From positions 225,582 to 289,581 of the forward strand of contig CAVXTQ010000012.1 of NCBI GenBank assembly GCA_963764675.1: a stretch of 64,000 nt of DNA, written 5' to 3'. Each line of letters starts with the position of its first letter. Within the stretch, counting starts at the first letter, position 1. Below, piece after piece: positions 57,477 to 64,000 of the stretch. The notes below the pieces were generated by a model. It was not told where the DNA came from. It searched no databases and saw only the letters and a program-made list of their open reading frames with translations. The stretch is from Acidiferrum sp963764675 (lineage in GTDB: Bacteria > Acidobacteriota > Terriglobia > Acidiferrales > UBA7541). Position numbers and translations under genes: made by a program.

Positions 57477-58082
57477 CTACACGCCCAAAACTCCGTCTCT
57501 TGGCGGAAACGTGATCGCGGCCTTCCGTGCGCGGAATCGGAACGCGTACGGTTTCAAGACATCGACCTGCACATCAGCAAAACCCGCTTTCATGAGGCGC
57601 TCTGGAAATGTACATGGATCCACTACCACCATTGTGTCGAAGAGGTGAAGTAGATGGAACGAACGGCTGTAGAGGCTGTCCGTGCCCGCAAAAACGCCGC
57701 CGGGACGCAGGACGCGAGCGACTTCGACCAGCAGTCGATCCTGCATTGCTTCGGAACAGACATGATGAAGCATAGTGAAACTCACCGCTCCATCGAATGC
57801 CGCGTCGGGAAAGGACATGGCCGTGGCATCTTGCCGGACTACGGTGACATTGTGGCCGCTCATACGGCGTGAGAGAGAATCGGCGAATGCGCGATCGATT
57901 TCCACACAGGTGAGGCGCTCAACGCGTCCGCGAAGAAAATCCGTAGTTACGCCAGGGCCGGGGCCAACTTCGAGGACATTCGCGCCTATGTCGAGTCCGT
58001 CAAGCACCCAAGGAAGGATGTAGGTCTCGACCGCTTTTCTCCAATATGCGGAGCGGCAGAGCCAGCGATGAGCAAGGTTCAT
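57477..58082 (-). CDS. Class I SAM-dependent methyltransferase
   Basis: 201 residues. Motif I VLEVGPGPGVTT (36-47), acidic loop CVEIDRAF, motif II RQDATAMSFPDAAFDGA and VLRPGGVFAGTDS. It looks like the UbiE/Methyltransf_11 type; the substrate is unknown. Start ATG follows AAAGGA. It begins 20 bp after the VOC gene stop, so the two are cotranscribed. Confidence 0.82.
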   Translation of the reverse strand: MNLAHRWLCRSAYWRKAVETYILPWVLDGLDIGANVLEVGPGPGVTTDFLRGRVERLTCVEIDRAFADSLSRRMSGHNVTVVRQDATAMSFPDAAFDGAVSFTMLHHVCSEAMQDRLLVEVARVLRPGGVFAGTDSLYSRSFHLLHLFDTMVVVDPCTFPERLMKAGFADVQVDVLKPYAFRFRARKAAITFPPRDGVLGV

Positions 58083-58101
58083 GGCATCGAATCCTTTCTG
58101 C

Positions 58102-58536
58102 TCAAAACTGCGTAATCCCCAACGTGTTTCCATCCGGGTCTTTGAACCACGCTATCCTCGCGCCGCTAGGCGAGTTCCAAATACCGAGCTCATCTTGCTG
58201 CATTCCGGGATAGCGTTCCAGGGTGACGTGAACCTTCTGGAGGTCCTTCGCCGTCTGTACGATGTCCCGGACTCGCCAGCCTAGTACTGTGTATTTCGCT
58301 GCTGCCAATTCTTGAACTCGTGTAACTCGTAACATCGTTCCAGCGGCATCGAATACGAGCGCAAATTCGTCCTCGCTAATCAGCGGTAGACCAAGAGTGT
58401 CACGATAGAACTTTTTGGCGCGACTCGGGTCTCGTGTGGCCACAAAAGCCACTAGCTCTTGAGGTCCCAGAATAGATTCTCTTTGCCCCGCGAGACTCGC
58501 TTTCTGCGGAGTACTACCGGATGTTTGCTTTGCCAT
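58102..58536 (-). CDS. VOC superfamily (glyoxalase-like) protein
   Basis: 144 residues from ATG 58536 (an ATG at 58602 would overlap the AraC gene start). LVAFVATRDPSRAKKFYRDT, LGLPLISEDEFALVFDAAGT and ARIAWFKDPDGNTLGITQF match single-module VOC proteins. Divergent from the AraC-type gene, with ~64 bp between starts, so that regulator probably controls this gene and the methyltransferase. Confidence 0.82.
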   Translation of the reverse strand: MAKQTSGSTPQKASLAGQRESILGPQELVAFVATRDPSRAKKFYRDTLGLPLISEDEFALVFDAAGTMLRVTRVQELAAAKYTVLGWRVRDIVQTAKDLQKVHVTLERYPGMQQDELGIWNSPSGARIAWFKDPDGNTLGITQF

Positions 58537-58600
58537 ACCAATAGTATCTACCGAATCGGCCACTGTCGCTACACCGCTGTTCCGACGTAATATATCTCTC

Positions 58601-59404
58601 ATGCGACACAGCGCCTTGAGGCAATACGATCCCAAGACGGGCGTTTCGATTTCCACGCTTGCCTATGAATATCCTGCCGGATACAGCGTTCCTGAACACG
58701 CTCACGGCTCTGACCAACTAATCTACGCAACGCGGGGGGTCATGGGGATCTCGGCGGGTCAAAGCCTCTGGCTCACTCCTCCTCATCTCGCAGTTTGGAT
58801 TCCCGCAGGAACGCGTCACCGAATTCGGATGCCAGGCGCGGTTTCGATGCGGACACTCTATCTTAGGCGAGGCCTTCTCCCACACGCCCCGGAAACCTGC
58901 ACCGTGCTGCACATCTCTCCGCTTTTCCGCGAACTTGTGGTAGAGGCGGTACGAATCGGGCAGTTGCGGACGACAAATCATCTTCACTGTGCTCTCCGGG
59001 ATCTGATCTTGTCCCAATTACGGAACGCCTCGCCAGTTCCCATGTTTGTGAGGCTCCCCGAGGATTCGAGAGCGCTTGGAGTCGCTGAAGGCTTCATCGC
59101 AAACCAAGCAGATGCTCCATCACTGGATGCTCTGTGTAGGAAAGTCGGTGTAAGCGTCAGGACACTCCAAAGAACTTTCCGCAGAGAAGTTGGGACGAGC
59201 TTCGAGTTTTGGCGAAGGCAGATGCGTCTGATGAAAGGAATAGAGCTGCTGGTTGCAGGGGGCTCTGTAAAAACGGTTGCGGCCGAGGTCGGCTATCGGC
59301 AGCCTAGCGCCTTCGTCGAACTTTTCCGGCAGACTCTTGGAATGACCCCGAGAGCGTGGGTTGCAGCGCTCGAAGCCCAAGACAAGCGAACGAGGCCGAA
59401 GTAG
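58601..59404 (+). CDS. AraC family transcription regulator with cupin sensor domain
   Basis: 267 residues. N-terminal cupin (about 15-100; YSVPEHAHGSDQLIYATRGV with the PxHxH-like metal site, and VWIPAGTRHRI) and C-terminal double helix-turn-helix (about 170-260; SLDALCRKVGVSVRTLQRTF, VGYRQPSAFVELFRQTLGMTP). Such proteins usually activate or repress a divergent detoxification operon, here the VOC-methyltransferase pair. The start GTG/ATG region overlaps the divergent promoter. Confidence 0.9.
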   Translation: MRHSALRQYDPKTGVSISTLAYEYPAGYSVPEHAHGSDQLIYATRGVMGISAGQSLWLTPPHLAVWIPAGTRHRIRMPGAVSMRTLYLRRGLLPHAPETCTVLHISPLFRELVVEAVRIGQLRTTNHLHCALRDLILSQLRNASPVPMFVRLPEDSRALGVAEGFIANQADAPSLDALCRKVGVSVRTLQRTFRREVGTSFEFWRRQMRLMKGIELLVAGGSVKTVAAEVGYRQPSAFVELFRQTLGMTPRAWVAALEAQDKRTRPK

Positions 59405-59657
59405 GGGGCGATGTGCTCTTGCTGTGCCGAACTTCGGATATTCGGAATGATTGGCCCAGAATCCTGGACGATTCCGGTCGGATGACGGGCAAACCAGAAG
59501 TAATGCAAACCGGAACCGGCCCATTCGCGACGGGCCGGTTCCGTACGGGCGCCCGCCGGGGCGGGCGTCTCAGCAGCACAAGCACTCTTGCTTACCCTAA
59601 CGCGCGAGGGGCGCGCGCTCATCTCCAAGTAGCAGCCTTCTAATTTGATTGTGGTGT

Positions 59658-59720
59658 AGAGAAGTGCGCCTAGACAGCGGGAGAGTACTCTCGCTTTTTT
59701 GTTTTAAGGCGCCCCTTGCC
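59658..59720 (+). repeat. Dispersed terminator-carrying element, copy 2
   Basis: Second copy of the element at 56103-56163, with a changed but still paired hairpin. Confidence 0.6.
59677..59700 (+). terminator. Intrinsic terminator after the AraC gene region
   Basis: GCGGGAGA...TCTCGC hairpin followed by T6 and GTTTT on the plus strand, about 270 bp after the AraC stop and just before the convergent DUF1501 gene end. Confidence 0.65.
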
Positions 59721-59726
59721 TGGTGG

Positions 59727-61019
59727 CTAAGAACGGATCAGGCCCAGGGATTTCCGCGGATCGCTCTCGAAGCCGGGGAAGACCGCCTTCAGATCCGTCA
59801 CTCCGATGTGCTTGGCTAAAATTTCGCTGACCACCGACCGAAAGTCCGTCGTCAGCGCCAAGTCGCGGCCCTCGTTTAGCTGATGATCGGCGAGCCCCGG
59901 CCACTTACCGTACACGTGGCCGCCTTTCACGTCGCCGCCCATCACGAACATGCAGTTGGCGTGGCCGTGGTCCGTGCCGCGGTTGCCGTTTTCCTTTGCC
60001 GTGCGGCCGAATTCGCTCATCGTCACGACGACAATATCCTGCATGCGGTCGCCCATGTCCTGGTGAAACGCCGCCAGGCCTGAGCCAAGATCTTTCAGCA
60101 AATTCGAAAGCTGCCCCTGCACCCCGCCTTCGTTCACGTGATTGTCCCAGCCGCCGCAGTCGACGAACAAAACCTCCACGCCGATGTTGGCCTTCAAAAG
60201 CTGCCCGATCTGCTGCAGGCTTTGCCCCAGCCGGCTGGTCGGATATTGCGCTCCGTTTTCCGGCGCGTACTTGCCAGGATCGACTTTGCGGAGCATATCG
60301 ATGGCTTCAAACGTTTCCGTGCCGGTGCCGTGCAGCGCGTGATCGACGGTCTGCGCGTACATGGCCTCGAAGCCGCCTTCCACAGCCGCGCCCATCCCGC
60401 CCGCTTGCGGCATCACTTTGAACTGCTTCAAGTCCGGCAGCGCAATCGCCGACGCGCTTCCATGCAGCATGCGCGGTAGATTCGGCCCCATGGCGACGGC
60501 GCGAAACGGCGAAGCGTTTTCTTCCGGGACTGTTTCGATGGCGCGATTCAGCCAGCCATCTTCGGTGGCCTTCACGCCGGGCGTGCCCGATTCCATGAAG
60601 TCCTGCGCGTCGAAATGCGACCGCGTGGGATCGGGCGAGCCGGCGGCGTGCACGATGGCGAGTTGATTCTTGTGGAACAGCGGCTCGAGCGGCGACAAAC
60701 TCGGATGCAGCCCGAAGAATCCGTCGAGATCGATGGCGGCGTTCGCGCCGCCACCGCGGGGTTGCGGAATCGCAATGGTCGGGCGCAGGCGGTAGTAGTT
60801 CGGTTCTCCGAATGGCACCACGATGTTCAGCCCGTCCGCAGCGCCGCGCTGGAACAGCACGACGAACTGTTTTTTGTTCGGCATCGGCGTCGCCGCCACG
60901 GCGCGCTGCAAGAACGCGGGCATGGCGCTGAGTCCCACCATCGCGATGCCGCCCTGCTTCAAGAAATACCGCCGCGAAAACTTCAGCGGCCGAACGCCTT
61001 CGCAACATCGATCGATCAT
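59727..61019 (-). CDS. DUF1501 family secreted protein (sulfatase/alkaline-phosphatase-like fold)
   Basis: 430 residues with a Tat signal (FSRRYFLKQGGIAMVGLSA). Typical phrases: FVVLFQRGAADGLNIVVP, HAAGSPDPTRSHFDAQDFME, VDCGGWDNHVNEGG, VTMSEFGRTAKENGNRGTDHGHAN and GGDVKGGHVYG. The family is nearly always encoded next to a DUF1800 protein, as here; together they are exported proteins of unknown function widespread in Acidobacteriota, Planctomycetota and Proteobacteria. AGGGAG precedes the start. Confidence 0.92.
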   Translation of the reverse strand: MIDRCCEGVRPLKFSRRYFLKQGGIAMVGLSAMPAFLQRAVAATPMPNKKQFVVLFQRGAADGLNIVVPFGEPNYYRLRPTIAIPQPRGGGANAAIDLDGFFGLHPSLSPLEPLFHKNQLAIVHAAGSPDPTRSHFDAQDFMESGTPGVKATEDGWLNRAIETVPEENASPFRAVAMGPNLPRMLHGSASAIALPDLKQFKVMPQAGGMGAAVEGGFEAMYAQTVDHALHGTGTETFEAIDMLRKVDPGKYAPENGAQYPTSRLGQSLQQIGQLLKANIGVEVLFVDCGGWDNHVNEGGVQGQLSNLLKDLGSGLAAFHQDMGDRMQDIVVVTMSEFGRTAKENGNRGTDHGHANCMFVMGGDVKGGHVYGKWPGLADHQLNEGRDLALTTDFRSVVSEILAKHIGVTDLKAVFPGFESDPRKSLGLIRS

Positions 61020-61030
61020 GTCGTACTCCC

Positions 61031-61113
61031 TTGGAGTGCGGGAGCTCGCTCCCGACTTTACGGTCGAGCGTGGGGTGCAACCGTAAAGGCGGCGGCGAGC
61101 CGCCGCACTCCAA
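61031..61113. repeat. Cruciform-like palindromic repeat
   Basis: Outer arms TTGGAGTGCGG (61031-61041) and CCGCACTCCAA (61103-61113), inner arms CTTTACGGT (61056-61064) and ACCGTAAAG (61080-61088), and between them two perfect hairpins GGGAGC-TC-GCTCCC and GGCGGC-GA-GCCGCC. It sits between the DUF1800 stop and the DUF1501 start. A half copy is at 44514-44550. Confidence 0.75.
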
Positions 61114-61117
61114 AAAA

Positions 61118-63092
61118 TTATCTGCGCTGAAATTCCGGCGCGCCTAGCACTAGTCCTGCAACAACGCCCAAGTCCACACGCTTCACCGGATCATCGAGCT
61201 TGGCCTGCACGATTTGCGGATTATCGAGCTGCTTCTCGAGCGTCTCGACGGTCGTCGGCGCGGTTTGCCCGCCCAAGAAAAGCTGCACGGCGCGATCAAG
61301 CGCGGCCTTGGCGTCCGCCGATGAGTCCATGCCCAGCAGCGAGGGCGTATCCGTGCGCGAGCCGCGAACCTTGTTCCCGGCCAGCGCCAGCGAATAGTTC
61401 AGCCGATTGAGCAGCGCGCCGGTGTTGACCCAGGTATCGGCTTTGTCCGAGTAGCCGGTGGGAGGCTGACATTGATAGAGCGGCTCGCCGATTCGTCCGG
61501 CCCATTGCACCAGCGGCATCGGTGTATCCACGTCGGTGCCCAACGCGCGCGCCGTGGAAACCACCAACTCGTACGGGGTCTTGATCTTTGCGCGGTAAGC
61601 GTCGCGCGACCAAAACTCCGGCGAATAAATCATGGTCTTCATCACCGCGCGGATGTCGCCGTCACTCGACTGAAACGTCTGGGCCATGCGGGCGACCAGC
61701 GCGGGCGGCGGATTGTCGGAAACGAAGCGGCGCGCGAGTTTCGTGGAGATAAATTTCGCGGTGCTGGGATGATGCACCAGCAAGTCGATCACTTCTTCGC
61801 CGTCGTGCATTCCACCCGCATGAATTTTCTTTCCGAGCACGAGCTTCGCATCCGGATCGTGTAAGCGATCGTCGAATTTGAATTCCGGATGCTCACGGGG
61901 CTTCTCGATGGTCCATCCGGTAAAGCAGCGCGCGACTTCCGTAACGTCTTTCTGCGTGTAGCCGCCATCGACGCCGAGCGTGTGGAGCTCCATCAATTCG
62001 CGGCCGTAGTTTTCATTCAGGCCGCGAACATTTTTTTTCGCTTGCTGCTGTTGCGCGGGCGGCGGAAAACGGCCCCAGCGCGCCTGGCGCATGGCACGCT
62101 GCGCCGCTTGACGCTGCGCGGCTCTTGGATCAGCACTGAGAAAGTTGTCGAGATAAAACAGCATCGCGGGACTCTTCGCCGTCGCGGTCGAGCAGGTCTT
62201 TGAACTTGCCGAGGGTGTGCGGCTGAATGACGTCGCGCTCGTAGGAGGTCAAGTACCAGCGGTCTTCGCCCTTGGCCGCAAAAACGTTGAAGTGGTTGAA
62301 CCAGAAATCATCCATGATCTGCTGGAGCTGGCGCTGGCTATAAATTGCGCGCGTAACTTTGGCCATCGCGAGCTCTTCCACGACGCGCTGCGGCCGCTTG
62401 CTGTCGTCCGCGATCGCGCGAGGCACGGCGTTGGGATCGCCGCCAAGTAGGTCGCGCTTGCCGCCGGCGCCCCGTGTCGCCGGGTTCGCTTCCAGCGAAG
62501 CGTCTCGCTTCATGGGCGACGCTGCGTTGGGATCGCTCTGCGCCGTTTCCTCGGCAGCGGGATTCTGCCCTTGCCCCTGGGAAGGCTGCATGTCTTTGGC
62601 GAGGACAGCTGCCGCCGCGTCGGACCTGCTTTGCCCTGCCTGCGCTTGTTTCTGCCCCAGCTTTTCGGCTTGCTTCGGCTGCGGATAATCAGCGATCAAG
62701 GTGGCGGAGGTCATGCGCAGAGTTGGGTAGTTTTCCAGCCGCGCATCGAGAGCTTTATCGTCAATCGAATTGGGATTCAGCTGCTGGTCGATCCATTTCG
62801 CCAGGCCCATTTGCCGGACGCGCTCGAGATCGCCGGGACGCGGACCATAGGCCAGGCGATTCAATGCGTGCAGAATCGCCTCATCCGCACTCAGATCGGT
62901 GATCGGCAAACCTTTCAGCGCTGGATCTTGTTTCTGCTTCTTGTCTTTTGCCGGAGCAGCGGCCGAGGCGGGCACGGGCAGATCGACGCCCAGTGTCAAA
63001 ACGCAGGCAAATGAAAGCACGATGGATAGAACGGACTTCGCGGTGGCGAAAATGGGCGGAGTTGGCGCCGGGGGATGCTGTCGCGACTTCAT
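61118..63092 (-). CDS. DUF1800 family secreted protein, one apparent frameshift
   Basis: About 657 residues. Signal peptide (KSVLSIVLSFACVLTLGVDL), then the family start DEAILHALNRLAYGPRPGD and MGLAKWIDQQLNP. A Gln/Ala-rich low-complexity insert (about 135-235; QPSQGQGQNPAAEE) separates it from MDDFWFNHFNVFAAKGEDRW. One shift near 62175 leads to MLFYLDNFLSADPRA, NENYGRELMELHTLGVDGGY, VARCFTGWTIEKP and RFVSDNPPPALVARMA. Its stop lies 99 bp before the DUF1501 start on the same strand, forming the usual pair. AGGAGA precedes the start. Confidence 0.9.
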
Positions 63093-63441
63093 CCGATTCT
63101 CCTGCCGGGGCGGCATCTTCGGAAACAGAAATGGGCACTTGTAGGTTAACCCCTGTGCGAACGGGAAGTTGCGGAAATCCAGCCGGGGTGTCGAATCGTT
63201 CTTTGTCCGATGGTACAGGTGCGCAAGGACTTACAGCAACCGAGGGAAGATCGAGATTCTGGGTGAGTTGGGAAAGAAGGGCCGCGATGGCTACGGATAG
63301 TCTCCGGATGGCCCGTAATCCGACCAGAATCGATGGCAAGTGCGGAGATCACTTCCTACCAGCCGACTTTTCGGTAGTTATCGTGTCTCAGTGAGTGCAT
63401 TGGCGAAAATGCACTCACCGAGATTCACCAATTCAGATGGG
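63093..63441. other. Intergenic region with dispersed repeat copy
   Basis: About 350 bases, no gene; contains the 56-bp repeat at 63314-63369 and an AGTGCATTGGCGAAAATGCACT stem-loop near 63395-63416. Confidence 0.5.
63314..63369. repeat. Dispersed 56-bp repeat, copy 2
   Basis: Partner of 34234-34289 (50 of 56 bases identical). Confidence 0.6.
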
Positions 63442-63858
63442 TCAAAGCCTGGGGCTCACGTCCATCTCGGAGGCCCGCGCCAGTGCTTGCGTGTCGACAT
63501 ACTCCCGGATATTCGTCAATTTGCCATTTCGAACGGTAATGGCGAAGACCCAATCGTCCTCGAACGTCCTATTCGTGGCTTTAATTCTCCCCGTAGCGAA
63601 ACCGACGACCACAACCCGGTCTCCCAGCGCTATGAACTCGGGGGGCTCTGGGAACGAAGTTTCCACCGTCTCGTTAGCCTTCTGAAGTAAATTCTCCATT
63701 CCCGCGTGCCCGCGGTGCGTGCCGGCCAGCGGCCAGTCCTCGCCCGGAATGATCCACTCAATATCTTCGGCACACAACGCCAGCAAACCTTGCTTATCGC
63801 GGCGGCCGATTGCCGCAAGAAAATTCTTCACAATCTGGGCATTCTTTTCGATGCTCAT
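63442..63858 (-). CDS. SnoaL-like (NTF2 fold) protein
   Basis: 138 residues. VKNFLAAIGRRDKQGLLALC, EDIEWIIPG, AGTHRGHAGM and VFAITVRNGKLTNIREYVDT are the usual words of ketosteroid-isomerase/SnoaL-like proteins, a cone-shaped fold used as small enzyme or ligand-binding protein. GGGAGAGA precedes the start. The last 140 bases of the window beyond it show no gene. Confidence 0.85.
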   Translation of the reverse strand: MSIEKNAQIVKNFLAAIGRRDKQGLLALCAEDIEWIIPGEDWPLAGTHRGHAGMENLLQKANETVETSFPEPPEFIALGDRVVVVGFATGRIKATNRTFEDDWVFAITVRNGKLTNIREYVDTQALARASEMDVSPRL

Positions 63859-64000
63859 CGAAATCTCTCCTATTCCCTTACATCAAGTGTGTCCGATCCA
63901 ATCGGACGTTCGGAACCATCTTTCTCGGGCCAAATCACACCGTCGTAGATCGATTACTGCTCTTTCGAGAAGCGACCGCGCCGGGTCAGACCTGCGCCAT

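Noticed and set aside
1..64000. tRNA genes, rRNA genes, CRISPR arrays and classical riboswitches
   Set aside because: Scanned for T-arm-like motifs, regularly spaced repeats and known riboswitch cores on both strands; none supportable.

Overview
The window looks like chromosome from an Acidobacteriota soil bacterium (inference, no taxonomic search possible). Pointers are PadR regulators paired with very large MacB/FtsX-type orphan permeases (two), a DUF1501/DUF1800 pair, a Tat-exported Gfo/Idh oxidoreductase beside a DUF1080 (3-keto-disaccharide hydrolase) protein, and several short palindromic intergenic repeats. No tRNA, rRNA operon or CRISPR array was seen; the one stable RNA gene is rnpB.

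Layout. 1-5.2 kb: sugar and sugar-acid metabolism (GH31 glycosidase end, amidase, ketoglutarate-semialdehyde-type aldehyde dehydrogenase, GntR regulator). 5.3-11.8 kb: a surface/motility signalling block (type IV pilin with a possible sigma-54 promoter, FliA-type sigma factor, hybrid histidine kinase, REC-PilZ, REC-HD-GYP). 12.1-14.9 kb: secreted proteins, one with a kinase-like signature, and a TPR protein.

15.15-37.02 kb: a probable integrated genomic island of about 21.9 kb. Its edges are a 27-bp exact direct repeat of the 3' end of rnpB. The complete rnpB lies at the right edge, and a decayed tyrosine integrase lies 17 bp inside that edge. At the left edge the rnpB fragment is followed, in rnpB transcript direction, by a T6 run, as if the original rnpB terminator was carried 21.8 kb away. 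Cargo: a Crp-type regulator, a giant pyruvate:ferredoxin oxidoreductase read through into a dihydroorotate-dehydrogenase-like protein, an IS110 transposase, two copies of a ~0.23-kb inverted-repeat element bracketing a PadR-permease pair, GreB, a second permease and a secreted beta-helix protein.

37.6-50.3 kb: core genes (ligA, lipid-kinase-like gene, YdjM-like and VTT membrane proteins, bioB-bioF-bioD-bioA, membrane pyrophosphatase). 50.4-64 kb: DUF1080 protein and Gfo/Idh oxidoreductase, a run of small detoxification-type enzymes (VOC, metallo-beta-lactamase fold, DJ-1/PfpI, cytochrome P460), a predicted homing-type/PD-(D/E)XK nuclease, methyltransferase, second VOC, AraC regulator, the DUF1501/DUF1800 pair and a SnoaL-like protein.

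Many genes carry single-base frameshifts, densest at 38-46 kb, and they hit normally essential ligA. Several can be restored by changing one base in a homopolymer. These are more likely sequencing/assembly errors than true decay, so broken genes are given as whole spans.
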